From positions 558,001 through 622,000 of the forward strand of contig OZ017761.1 in assembly GCA_963969365.1 (NCBI GenBank): a stretch of 64,000 bases of DNA, written 5' to 3'. The stretch is from Asterochloris sp. CNOR1. Taxonomy: Eukaryota; Chlorophyta; Trebouxiophyceae; Trebouxiales; Trebouxiaceae. Below are positions 1 to 10,788 of the stretch, one piece after another. Positions within the stretch are counted from its first letter, which is position 1. Each line of letters begins with the position of its first letter. The notes under the pieces were generated by a model that worked only from the letters and a program-made list of their open reading frames with translations, did not search any database and was not told where the DNA came from. Made by a program: the position numbers and the translations under genes.

Positions 1-3000
1 CTCTCAGCCATGTGCTGCAGCTGCTGCTGGCTGGCAGCGCTCTCCATTGCTGTGACGCGGGCTGACAGCTGCTGCATGGTGTCCTCTGTGGCGATGCTGG
101 CTGCCTGCCGCTCGTCGGCTGCAGTCTCCAGAGCTGTCAGACGGGGCGCCAGCTGATTCTCCAGCCTCTGATTCTCCAGCCTCTGATCCTCCAGCCTCCT
201 CAGGCTGTCTGACACCTGCTGCAGGAGACCTGGCTGGCCCATGCTGCGCTCCAAAGCCTGCACCTGCAGGCAAACGCATGGAGCTTGCCCTCATGCCCAG
301 AGGGCGTAGAAAGATTTACCGCTCGCATCTAGCATTGCTCCTTCAGAGCCTGCACCTGCAGTCACGCAATTATTGCCATGAGCTCTGGCAATTGCAGATG
401 GTGCTGGTCGTTGCAGCACCTGAGACATATGGAGTTTTCCTCCAGGTGATGTACCTGCAGGCAACAGCCTTTGTCATGGCCACACAACATGTGTTGCTGA
501 CTGTAATGTGCATTGCTCAATCTGCACGTGTGCTTGCAGGTCTGTCCTGCATACAACAAAGGCATGCGCAGCAGCCCTCGGGCCCCCTCCCTGGGCACAA
601 TGTTGCTGAGTGACATACTGGCTATGCACGTGACGCATGTCCATACATGATGACTGCATTGCAATGCGTCCTGTTCAGTCCATGATACACATGTTGCTTG
701 TCGTTGAGGGAGATGCAAAGCAAGTCAGTCAACAGGCCACATCCAGAGTAGAGGGCATTCCCTCCAAGCACAGAATCTGCCTTTGAAGCAAGTGTGGCCA
801 CTGCATGCACCCACTGCATGCAGCCAGGGCACTGATGTCTTTGGCAACACAACCGGCTCAGTCCCCAGGCCATGACAAGCTGCTGCGCTCCCCTTACTCT
901 GGACTGGGTGGCTGCTACCACTGTGCTGTGAGCTGCCAGGGGGCCGCCACATGCTGTGGGCTGGGAAATGCTACTGCTGTGCTGTTCTTGAGTTCTGGTT
1001 CACAGCAAGGCACATCTACCTGGGTTTTGACAGCCAAGTTCATCTCTTTGAGGGTGTCGATGTCCTGCCGGTGCTCCTCCTCTGTGGCCACTGAGCGATT
1101 TTGGCACTCATTCAGCTCCTGCACGTGGTGCTCCTGCAGGCAGGCAAAGCTTTCAAGTAAGCATCAGATGCCCAGAGCTGCTGCACAGCGCTGGTCAGGG
1201 CGGTGCAGCAGCATATAGGCACAACTGAAGGGCACACTATGGCAAAGGTGAGTAGGATGCAGTTGCCAAGCAGCCCTGCACATGTACTTCAGCTCTGGTG
1301 ATTGTACGGAAAGTCTCGGCGTCCTGGACGGGTGAATGAGGCCATAGAAGATAGATTGTGTAGCTGCCAGAGCAGGCGAGCAGCCAGGAGCTGGTGCTTT
1401 GCTGCAACGCACCGGATCAATTGCAGAACAAATGGCGTGCCTGCTGCGTGCCCACTGTGTGCATGCAGGTCACTCCACCCAACAGGTGCCTGGTGCTGGA
1501 AGCGGACGCTGCCCTGCTTGCATCGTACCACCTCACCCCAGACATGGCAGTGAGAAGTAGCTGTGTCCAGCACATGCCTCAGGCTCCGATACTCACCAGG
1601 GCAGGGAATGTGCTGGCTGCCTGGTTCAGACTGGTGAGCTGGCTGCCAAGCTGGCTCAGCTGCTGGGACACCAGCTCAGGGATCTTCTCGTGCAGCTCCT
1701 GCAGCCCCCCAATCTTCTTGGAAGTCTCCTCAGAGGCGCTGGCCAGCCGCTCAGTGAGCTGTCGCAGCAGCTTGCTGGTGTCGCGGGTCATTGTCTCCAG
1801 GGTTTCCTGCAGCCGGTTCTGCAGGCAGCAGCAAGCAATCTGAAGCAAGAGTTGCCGCCACATGTAGAGTATGGACTGGGCCCCTCCAGTACTTGGTCCT
1901 GCAGGCAGCAGGCAGCCATCAAGGTCACTTGCAGGAACAGAGACTGGGGTCTCGATGCGGACTGCCAGCAGCTGCACCCACATGCAGCAGTGAGACATTG
2001 GTGCAAGGCCAGAGTGGTGCAAAGCATGCCGCCAGGTATAGGGTTACTCGTTCTAGACTCTGCCCCTCCTGCAGCCATTCCTGCAGGCAGGAGAGCAATG
2101 TTGCCGCCAGATGCAGAGGCTGCGGCCTTTGTCCCTCTGGGAGCCGCACCTGCAGGCAGCAGCACAACATCAGTGCAAGGCCTGCAGCCAAATGCAGAGG
2201 CGGAAGATTCTGCTTTATCCGGCGGCTGGGGTCCTGCAGGCAGCAGCAAAGCATTGTTGTCAGGCTTGCTGTCATATGCAAAGGCTGGAAGTTTGAACTT
2301 GCCCCCAGAATTGCACCTGCAGCACTGTGAGTACAACTTGACCGACACATCATAAGACTCTTTGCTCGCCACACATTGCATTGCTGCAGGGCAGCAACTT
2401 GTGTTGCACTGCTTGCCTTGCACAGGCAGGATGTGTTGCTGCTGTCGCAAGTTGCATGCACGATGACGCATCACAGCAGATCACCTGACGAGGGCAGGCA
2501 GCACTCATGTGCACCTTGCATTGCAGGCAACTGATCAGGGCAGGTCAGCTTAGGCTGCTGATTGTGAGGCCGTTTGAGATGAATCAAACACATGGAGAGT
2601 CTCGGACACAAGGGGGCGATGCAGGCAGATGCCGCCAGGCAGAGAGGCCTGGCCTGTTGCAGCCCAGCACCACCCAGCTATGCCTCCTGACGGTATGAAT
2701 GAGTTGAGTAAGTGCGCCCGGCAGCAAGAAAATGCAACTCCCACGTGCAGGTGCTCATCACCTCTATTCACAGCTGGTCCAGGTGGGTCTTGTCACTCAC
2801 CTGCTGGCCCACACTGGCATTCAGCTTGGTGGTGATGGCCTCGGAGGCAATCTCCTGCTCGTTGATGCGCACACTGAGCACCTGTGCAGGACAGTGGGGG
2901 GAAGGGATGGCGAACGGCCTGAATCAGCAGCCCTCAGGGCTGAATGGCAGAGACATTCCAATGCATGTCACTGGCAGGGGAGTGCTGTTGACACTCACCT

Positions 3001-3162
3001 GCAGCCCTTGGGCAACTGCCTGTATGAAACCGTTGCTTGAGGCCCTCTGCAAAGCAGGAGCCCAGTTGAGCATCAAGTCCGGCACTCTGGAGCGCTGTCA
3101 GGGAGTCAGTACCTGATGTAGACTGCCCTCTTAAACACAATGCTCACCTCTGTGGCGCTCAT
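1..3162 (-). CDS. Coiled-coil protein, N-terminal part (cut by left edge)
   Basis: I do not recognise the family. Six exons in phase 0 can be read on the minus strand: 3148-3162 (ATG, reads MSATE), 2999-3046, 2801-2881, 1597-1818, 1020-1133 and 263 down to the window edge. Each has a GT donor and a CAG acceptor. Joined, they give about 248 residues of mostly helical heptad-like sequence rich in E, Q, L, S and T, for example LLRQLTERLASASEETSKK in exon 4 and a triplicated RLE(D/N)Q block in the last exon. The start is the only in-frame ATG after an upstream stop. No catalytic motif, signal peptide or membrane segment is visible. A structural or scaffold role is inferred only from composition. 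An extra small exon in the 1819-2800 intron cannot be excluded. It is divergent to the FAD-dehydrogenase gene across a 1.3 kb spacer. Confidence 0.66.
163..207 (-). repeat. 15-bp in-frame repeat x3 inside coiled-coil exon
   Basis: Three tandem copies of ctgattctccagcct (the third has one change) encode RLENQ-type units on the minus strand. They extend the coiled coil by five residues per copy without a frameshift. Confidence 0.9.
1819..2335 (-). repeat. Intronic tandem array of splice-acceptor modules
   Basis: The acceptor of the 1597-1818 exon is CTGCTGCCTGCAG on the minus strand (plus-strand ctgcaggcag at 1819). The same module recurs at 1899, 2081, 2150 and 2233, with a weaker copy at 2326. 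Neighbouring words such as gttgccgcca.atg and gatgcagaggctg also recur. Spacings are 80, 182 (about 2 x 91), 69, 83 and 93. Each copy keeps an AG acceptor. The array lies wholly inside the intron. Confidence 0.8.
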
Positions 3163-3350
3163 GTCGGCCAATGCTGTGGCAGTATATTGTTGTTGAGCAG
3201 CGTTGCTTGACTTTCCTCGCTCAGTACCTTTGGTATGGGAGGCTCCGATGTGGGCGATTTAGAGCTTGATGGCTGAGTTTCTGCGGCACGTAAAATGTTG
3301 TGAGGGTCAACTCAAACTGGCCACAGCTGCGTCGCAATGTAGTTTCAGTG

Positions 3351-3414
3351 CCTATATGCTGCTATATATATGTCCCACATGTGGCATGTCCCTATATGCA
3401 GCTATATATATAGG
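3351..3414. repeat. AT-rich direct repeat, TATATA-containing
   Basis: Two copies of a cctatatgc(t/a)gctatatata block start at 3351 and 3391, 40 bp apart. The palindrome CCACATGTGG lies between them. It sits about 200 bp upstream of the minus-strand ATG and could be core-promoter DNA or a transposon scar. Confidence 0.7.
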
Positions 3415-3559
3415 CTCGCCTTCGATTGACGGGGCTACGTTCCAGCAGGGCTCCCGAATTCGCACCCCCTCGAACTGGATTCACGAAATCTCTGAAGTCC
3501 TTTGCATTGCGTGAACCACAGCTCTACTTTGAGGGTATCCCTGGCAGGTGAGCACCCAC

Positions 3560-3930
3560 CCCGCTGTGTGAGGGTGAAGACCAGCACCTCAAGTCGTCCT
3601 TAAAGTCACTGTAAGGCACCTCGTTGTGCTTTACTCCTATAGTGCATCAAGCTTTGCAGCCTCCCTCGTCTGCTGCTCAGATTAACAAGATCATCTACAT
3701 ACAGCAAAAGAGGCAAAGGCCTTTGCACCTTCCCAATGCAGCCTGCAGCAGCGCAGCATTTGGGCAAGGCCTGGGGCATAGCTACAACACCTTGCCTTGC
3801 ACGTTGTGCATGCAGCCAAACGGCAAGGGGCCTGAGGGGGACTGCCCTGTTTGCCCCCCTGAAGCATACTTTTCTGCTGCTTCGCGTGCTGATTGTGCAG
3901 GGCTCTCTGGCAGGCGAACGCCAGCCAGAT
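3560..3930 (-). mobile_element. Decayed Ty1/copia reverse transcriptase fragment
   Basis: On the minus strand, about 3668-3697 reads LLLYVDDLV, the signature YVDD block of copia-type reverse transcriptases. About 31 residues upstream, near 3795-3835, the reading RPLAVWLHAQRAR is codon by codon a degraded version of the family's LYGLKQAPRAW block (known motif, judged from memory). Downstream at about 3590-3610, DFKDDL resembles the following KDLG block. The spacing is shorter than in intact elements and no long open frame, integrase, RNase H or LTR is visible, so this is an old, broken fossil. No retroelement LTRs were found around it. Confidence 0.55.
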
Positions 3931-4491
3931 ATGCGGTCTAGCTAAGCCATGTCCCGTGATGCAAGCTTGTCAACATCAGACATTCAGTAGTGTATGAAGT
4001 GTTGCTGCTTGTTGCGGCGCACTGCCCTGTACATGTTCGCATAGCTTCAACGCAGCAAAAGGCAGAAGGATGGGGCAAGGCTCAGCATCCATGCATTTGC
4101 TCCAGGCACACAGGCATTCATCATTGAATCACGGTCGGCGTCGCATCAGCCCCCTAATTTGTTGGCGTCTGGTCTGGAAGGTGTTTGCTGTGGCCTCAGA
4201 GACGCACTCCGTGAATGCCTGGACACCTTCTTCTGTATCTGTCATTGCTGTTTGTAGCGGCCATCAACCTGCAGCTGCTACAGCAGTGGTTTGGTCTTGG
4301 CAGGGCCAGCCTTCCTACTGCACAGGCCAAGGGTTGGAGGCGGCAGGAGGCTGGATGGCAAGGAGGAGTCTGGGCAAGCAGATCTGCAGAGTGTGCTTTT
4401 GCATGCCAGGCAGGGCCCTTGTGAAGAGTTCATGGCTGCCTCCATCATTGACTAAAAATGCAGGCTTTCTTTCTTTCTTTTTGAGACTGGT

Positions 4492-7400
4492 ATGAGTTTG
4501 CTGGGCTGCATACCTGAGCAGCAGTTCATCAGAGTGAAGAGGTATCAGAGCCACCATAGGGCTGCTGGCATACGACAAGTCACATGCCGTGCGGGGGCTG
4601 CTGAGAAGCCTGGCGAGAGTCCATCTAAAAGGCCATCTGACAAGGCACCTCAGAGATCTAGGCGGCAGAGCAGGCAGCAACAAACAGATCGAACTGCAGT
4701 CAGCACTGTGAGCAGCCGGCATGCAGAGTTGTTCAAGTGGTCGCCTTAAGGAGCATCTATGCTGCCATCCAAGTTGCCTCAAGTTGCCTGCCAATGGAGT
4801 GGCCTATGTAGAACATGCACTCTGTACCTCTTCCTGCAGGCAGAGCCCTTCAACCGCTGGCGCTTGTATGGAATCACACTGTCGGTGAAAGAAGACCTTG
4901 GCAAGGATGACCACACTGTGTCACCCGCGCTGTGCCAGGCAGTGTCTGCTAAGCTGAGTGCGCAGAGCCAGGTGTGGCTGCTGTCCCTCAGCCCGTCACG
5001 CCCATGCAGCACATCCTTTGCTTGGAGGGGGCAGTCCATGCAGCCCGTGCATCTGCTGTGGGGGGCCTACATCCTGGAGCAGCAGCAGCAGCATGCAGCT
5101 GCTGAGGCTCCCACTACATGCTGCCCCATTCGTAGGGTAGCCGTACAGCCAGACAGCTGTATGCCTGCCTGCAGATTGAGGGGCATCACATCTCCATTGT
5201 GCGCAAGTCATTTGATGCCCGACGCAGCCATAGGACCTTCACGTACATTGTGGACGTCGATGCTGCAGCTGTGCGGGCTGCAAATGCCAGGCCGCGTGCA
5301 CGGCAGGGGCAGCTTGAGAGGTACAGGCCAGGCGGTGCTGTGGGATGCTTTGTGGCGCTGGGTGTGCAGACGCATGATCGATTTCGCAGCTGTGCGGGCT
5401 GCCCATGCCATGCCGTAGGAGGTGCAAGCCTGGGCCATGCTCTGGGAGCCTTTGCTTCTCCAGCGTGTGCAGCTGCTGTGAGTGATTGCACAGCTGTGCA
5501 GGCCATCTGTGGCAGGCCACGCGTATGCAGTGGCAGACTGTGAAGTGCAAGATGGGAATCACAGGCAGAGCAATGCATGCAGGAAAACTCTCCAGGTTGT
5601 ATGCTCAATGCCCTTTTCTCTGGTATAGACAATCTCAGGATATCTCACCATCTATACTGCAGGTCCTCAGTCTACTGTGTCAGCCCAGCTTGGTCCTCAG
5701 GTGTGGTCTGTCCTGTTGTGCAGGGTCCAGAATGACATCCCCTTCCAGCTGCAGCAGCCTGCCCCTCCATCACTGGAAGCCGTCCTCAACCAGCCCACTT
5801 CAAGAAGGGACCCTGTTATCGTCATTGGCAGGTGACATGCATACCCTCAACAGCAGCACGCGGCCAGCTTTCATTGTGTTTGCCAGGCAGCACCTCACTG
5901 GCGTCCAAGCAGAGCCTTGCTGGCCATGCCTGCTGCTGTGATGGGGGCAAGCCTCATGCTTCCAGAGTCGTCTTCTGGGCCAATGGCACGCATGTGCTCT
6001 TCCACACAGCGGCCTGCCTATGCCAACAGCAAATCAGCAAACAGTAGGGTGTGACTGCACTCTGCTGAAGGCACTCTGGTTCCAGTCCATGTGTTCTGCC
6101 TTGCAGCGGCCCAGCAGGCCTGTTTGCAGCCTTGGAGATGGCACAGGCTGGGCTGCCAGTGGTGCTGCTGGAGCGGGGCCAGCCTGTAGAGGTGCGGGGG
6201 CGAGACATAGGGGCCCTCCTTGTGCGCCACAAGCTCAACCCTGACAGCAACCTCTGCTATGGTGAGATCTGAGGCAGAGGTGCTGTTTAAGCTGCCTGGC
6301 TGACATACTGAGTGCTGGGTTGTAGTGAGCCGCAAGCTCAGCGCTGAGCAAGGCTGCTGTGATGACTGGTGGAGTGGCCTTGCTAGGCCCCACTCCGCAG
6401 TGGAAGAACGCTCTCCTTTTGACGCTGTACATGACCAGCAGTGCATGAAGTGCAGCAGCTGCTGTTGGTTGTTGGTGAGCGTTTCATTGCTCTGCAGCTG
6501 CATCTTTGTGTGGGGGCTGCTTTGAGCACAAGACATTTGCAAAAGCAGGCTGTGCTGCCCTGCAGGCGAGGGCGGGGCTGGCACCTGGAGCGACGGCAAG
6601 TTGACCACACAGGTGGGCGCCTTGCTGTGCCTCTGTTGTGGCTGGCCGGGGCCATGGTCCGGCTGGTGCCCATGCTGCTTGACCATCAAAGGCTGCCATG
6701 AGGCAGTTAAAGAGGCATGCAGGGCTCTCTATGGCTTTGAGCGTCATTGTGAGCCTTGCTGCAGCACTGGGTGTTCACAGAGGTGTTTGCCATGCAGGTT
6801 GGTCGCAACGCCGACCCCGTGCGCCGCGTGCTCCAGACGCTGCACGCCTTTGGCGCTCCAGAGGTGAGCTGTGGCCTTAGGGCCCTGATACCCCCACAAG
6901 ACCACATGCCAGTCCTTTCTGCCGCTACACTTTGCACCAGGGCCACAGTCCTCGCCCAACTTTCTGACCTACAGGCGTCTGCCAGGCAGCCCCTGGCCAC
7001 AATCATCTTTCACGTGCTCCACCCGCTGCTTGCAAAGCTGCAAGCAGGCCGCGTCCTTCTGAGAAGAGAGCCCTCCAATACACCCAGACCGGCGCTTCCT
7101 GCTCCTGCAGAAACTTGTGGCGGCTGGCGGGCACCAGCTGAGCACTGATGGTGTGTAGCCCCTGCAGATGCCTCAGGCTCTGCATCTGCTGCTGCTGCTG
7201 CTGCAGGACATCCTGGTTGCCGGCAAGCCCCACCTGGGCACAGACCGTCTGGTGCGCATACTGCGACGCTTTCGGGAGCACCTGCTGGCCCTGGGGGTGC
7301 AGGTGCACTTTGGGGCCTGCGCCACAGACTTTGCCATTCAGAACAGTCGTGTGACGGGAGTGCAGCTGAGAGGTGAGGGTGCTGAGGTGCAATGGGTGCA

Positions 7401-10400
7401 GCGGCCGCCAGGTGGCCAATGGGGCATTGGTGCTTGCACAGGCGGCCCAGCACCAGTAGCAATGCGCAGCTTGAGCTTGCGCACACACGCCAACATCGGA
7501 AGTGGCACATGGCTGTGCAGCTCATTGGCATGTCGGCCAGCTTCTGCTAGCGGCAGCATAAGCAGCACATGGCGCCGCTGCAGAATCTTGTGCTATTGTC
7601 GCTTTGCCACATTGCTGCCTACAATGCTCCTGCACTGACCGAACATGCAAGATCCTCCTTGTCTGCCCAGCAGATGACCAGCAGCTGTGCGCCACAGCAA
7701 TCGTGCTGGCAGTGGGGCACAGCGCCAAGACCATGCCCCCGGCATACTTCACTGCACCACCCTTGGACCGTACCTGCAGCTGAGACATGTCGCTGCCCTG
7801 CAGACGGCGAGCTGCTGCGGGCCTCAGCAGTCGTGCTGGCCGTGGGGCACAGCGCCAGGGCCATGTACAATACCCTGCACCAGCGCGGGGTAGCAATGAC
7901 TGCCAAGCCCTTTGCTGTGGGCTTCCGCGTGGAGCACCCCCAGGCTGTCATTGACAGCATCCAATATGGGCAGGAGTACGCAGCAGGTGGGGTGAGGCCC
8001 AGCAGTGTGCAGCGTGCTGCTGGCTATTGGGCACCATGGGTGTCGTACTCCAGGGGGAACAAGCCGCCTTGAGTGTGTACAGAGCCCACCAGCGCTGTAG
8101 CCGAGCAAACAATCTGCTCACACGCTGCTTGAGACTGTGATGTGACCGTCAGACTGGGCAGTGGGCTCAACGGCTTCTTCCCAAACTGAAGCCTGCTGCT
8201 GGCTGCCGGCCTGGCTGCCTAGGTGCATATGGCAGGAGTGCTGCACTGCCAAAGATTGGCCTGTGTTTGGACACTTCACATTTCTGCGGGTCGTGTCTGA
8301 TTTGACAAGCTGCGGCTCCTGAGGGCTGTCGGAATTAGATGAGCAGATGCTGCATGCTGTGCAGCATGATACACCCGTAGCCACAAAGAAGCAAGCCCTC
8401 TACTCATGCCCGGCAAGCAGCACATGCCAAAGTGCTTCTGCCACTGGACATATGGGCTCTGTGAGAGTCAAGATCTGAACCATGTGCATGCAGAGGTGCA
8501 TCGGGGCAAGGGGCGCATCCCTGTGGCCGACTACCGCCTGGCAGCAGACGTGCTGCCAGAGTGGTCCAACATCGCCCCCAGCACCGTGCAGCAGGCAGCG
8601 CAGCGCTTGGGCGCTGCTGCTGCTGCCAACTCTGAGCCACAGGCCGCCCAGCCAGATGCGGGTACCAGCCAGACTGAAAACAGTGCAGCAGCAGCTGCCA
8701 TGGTTGCTGATGGCAGGCGCAGCAGTGACCCCCTGGCCCCAACCGGCACCGCCCCACTGCCTGGCAGGGACGGCAGTGCTGCTTCAGCTCAAGAGCATCA
8801 GGCTGACACTGCCAGCCGCCAAGCGCTTGGCAGGGAGGGCAGTGCCCCTCAGCAGAAGCAGCCAGGCCCCTCCGACAGCCATAGCCTTGCCAAGCGAGGC
8901 GTGTATAGCTTCTGCATGTGTCCTGGAGGACAAATCGTATGTACCAGCACCTCAAGCTCAGAGCTGTGCATCAACGGCATGAGCTTCAGGTCAGCGAGTG
9001 GCGCTTTTGAAGCTGCATCTGAGGCGAGCAAACGCCTTCCATGCTCACCGCTCTCAGTGCATGGCACATTGCAAACGTCTTGTAGTGGCCAAACCTGCTG
9101 CTCTCACTCGCCACCTGGTCCCTCATCTGACCTGCATGCCAGACCAACATCGCAACCATGCCAACAAAAGTCAGGCGTTCCAGCCTGCCTGACAGCAGCA
9201 GGCCCTGTTGCAAGGAGTCCCTGTATGTGCCAAGCAGCAGGGACGGCTGCATCATGTCCCTGCATGTGCTGAGCAGCGCCACCTTGCTGCTGCAGTCGGC
9301 GCAACTCGTTGTGGGCCAATGCAGCCCTCGTGGTCACAGTACAGCCGTCTGACTGGGCCCACCTGGATAAGGGCAGCTCCCCCCTGGCCGGCATTGAGCT
9401 GCAGCGCAGCATTGAAAGGTACCTGCTGCAACTGGCATCTATGATCAAGAGCTTGCTGTCCTGCTCCACCAGCACACTGTCCTTCAAGGAGGTGCATGCA
9501 ATCACTATCTTCCGCACATGTGTCTGTTCTGCCTGGCAGGGCTGCTGCTCTGAGGCTGCTGCTTTGATCCCCTTGCTGGCAGCAGCATACCAATGGCCTC
9601 GTTGCCTCTGCAGGACCGCTGCACAGCAGGGCGGCGGTGACTTTGTTGCCCCGGTGCAGCGTGTGACAGACTTCCTAGCTGAGCAGCCTTCCACTGGCAT
9701 CCTGCCGACCTCATCCTACAGGTCAGCTGCCAGGCAGGCCCACTACTTTGTTGTGCTGGTGCAGCATTTGAGCTGGCCTGCAGGGGTGTCCCAGATCAGC
9801 TGCACTTCATGCTTCCAGCAGCTGAGTCCCTGTCCAGGCGGGGAGAAAGTTGCTTGCTCACACAGGTCAGTCAGCAAGGCCAGATCGGGTGTGTCTGACT
9901 CAGCAATGGGGGACCTCTTGAAATGCACAGACACCGCTGTGGTGTGGCTGTTCGTGCAGCAACGTCCACTGGAGGCGGGTGTCCTGTCAGCCTCTTGTGC
10001 ACTGAGTCTCCAAGGTCGCTGACCTGTGTGTTCAGCACGCTTGTGGTTGCATGCAGACTTGGAGTGAAGCCTGCCCTACTGCATGAGACGTATTCCCAGC
10101 CGTTGACCAGTGCCCTCAAGAAGGCCATGCTCCAATTTGAGCGGCGCATGCCAGGCTTTGCCACAGACGTGGGGCTGCTTCATGGTGTGGAGACAAGGAC
10201 AAGTGCCCCGGTAAGGATTCGAGGTGCTTGCTGACCCATACCTGCAACCTTTTCAGTCGATGTAGCTCAGGTCCACTTCAATCCATCATGAGGACCTCCA
10301 GCAGCAGGTTTGAGCCGTGACCTGTCTATGCAGGTTCGTGTGGAGCGCACAAGTGCATTTGAAAGCACTTCCATCAAAGGGCTATACCCATGCGGCGAGG

Positions 10401-10501
10401 GTGCAGGCTATGCAGGCGGCATCATGAGCGCAGCAGTTGATGGCATGCGTGTTGGTGCTGCTGTTGTGCAGCAGCTGGCAGGTACAGCTGCAGTACACTG
10501 A
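4492..10501 (+). CDS. Plastid FAD-dependent dehydrogenase, PDE327/COG2509 family
   Basis: Fourteen exons: 4492-4707, 4840-4971, 5175-5320, 5724-5831, 6107-6261, 6566-6612, 6798-6863, 7207-7372, 7804-7986, 8494-8989, 9296-9418, 9614-9721, 10057-10210, 10334-10501. All phases close, giving 755 residues. The first 65 residues are S/R/Q-rich and acid-poor, like a plastid transit peptide. The FAD site VIVIGSGPAGLFAAL is at about 195-209, and LLERG supplies the ribose-binding Glu near 219. Family blocks follow: RGRDIGAL, CYGEGGAGTWSDGKL, GKPHLGTDRLV, VVLAVGHSAR, YSFCMCPGGQ, FVAPVQRVTDF, LLHGVETRTS and GEGAGYAGGI near the C-terminus. The Arabidopsis homologue is a chloroplast protein needed for pigmentation; its substrate is unknown to me. 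Exon 10 carries about 100 residues of A/Q/S-rich sequence absent from plant homologues as I recall them. Introns 3, 7 and 8 hold degenerate exon copies. Confidence 0.93.
5258..5525 (+). repeat. Tandem copies of exon 3 end inside intron 3
   Basis: The exon 3 tail (about 5258-5320, reading VDAAAVRAANARP) is followed by two decaying copies anchored on gcagctgtgcgggct: at 5386 (reads IDFAAVRAAHAMP, then stop) and about 5490. Spacings are 121 and 104 bp. The copies lie in intron 3 (5321-5723). Confidence 0.85.
7108..7165 (+). repeat. Pseudo-exon copy upstream of exon 8
   Basis: After a CTGCAG acceptor at 7105-7110 the sequence reads KLVAAGGHQLSTDGV and then stop. It aligns with the true exon 8 start at 7207, DILVAGKPHLGTDRLV, at a 96 bp offset. 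A weaker third copy may lie near 6976 (gtctgccaggcagccc). Confidence 0.78.
7585..7735 (+). repeat. Two pseudo-exon copies upstream of exon 9
   Basis: Intron 8 holds a near-intact copy of the exon 9 start at 7671-7735. It has a CAG acceptor and reads DDQQLCATAIVLAVGHSAKTM, against the functional DGELLRASAVVLAVGHSARAM from 7804 (130 bp offset). A more decayed copy ends near 7640, recognisable by tacaatgctcctgcac against tacaataccctgcac at 7866. The near copy stays open to a TGA at about 7780. Confidence 0.88.
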
Positions 10502-10788
10502 ATCTACACGTGGCATTAATACTTAATTGATGATTTCATTGGTTGTGACTGCATCAGTTCAAAGCAGCGGCAACAAAGAATAGTACACGGGCTGGCATAA
10601 GCACAGAGCTGAAGCATATGACAGGATATTTGTCACTGCAGCAGAGCTATATGAGTCGTGGCTTACAGTCACCCCAACTCTGCCAAAGGCAGCTGGTGTT
10701 GCCACTCAATCTGTCCTGAGTCTTACCCTCCGGACTTGACTGGGCAGCACATAACTACTCACATACTGGAAACACAAAGCTCTAATCC
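10502..10788. other. Convergent 3' intergenic region
   Basis: This 287 bp separates the stop codons of the FAD-dehydrogenase (plus) and the MTFP1-like gene (minus), so it holds both 3' UTRs. A minus-strand TGTAA is present at 10672-10676. No plus-strand TGTAA was seen. Nothing coding is visible. Confidence 0.7.
10672..10676 (-). terminator. Candidate TGTAA poly(A) signal, MTFP1-like gene
   Basis: TGTAA, the common chlorophyte polyadenylation signal, lies on the minus strand 113 nt past the stop at 10789. The motif is short, so chance is possible. Confidence 0.45.

Larger units (their letters stand above)
3163..4491. other. Divergent intergenic region
   Basis: This 1.3 kb separates the start codons of the minus-strand coiled-coil gene and the plus-strand FAD-dehydrogenase, so it should hold both promoters and 5' UTRs. 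It contains an AT-rich direct repeat (3351-3414), a decayed copia reverse transcriptase (about 3560-3930) and a TTTC-rich pyrimidine tract at about 4466-4483, just before the dehydrogenase ATG. I see no defined promoter element. Confidence 0.6.

Noticed and set aside
1690-2474. Long open frames on both strands (221 and 228 codons)
   Set aside because: They cross a tandemly repeated intron and encode Cys/Gln/Ala-rich repeats of CTGCAG-type words. The real exon (1597-1818) is in another frame.
4759-5418. 219-codon plus-strand open frame
   Set aside because: It runs through exon 2, intron 2 and exon 3 of the FAD-dehydrogenase in the wrong frame. Only its IDFAAVRAAHAMP end is meaningful, as an exon 3 copy.
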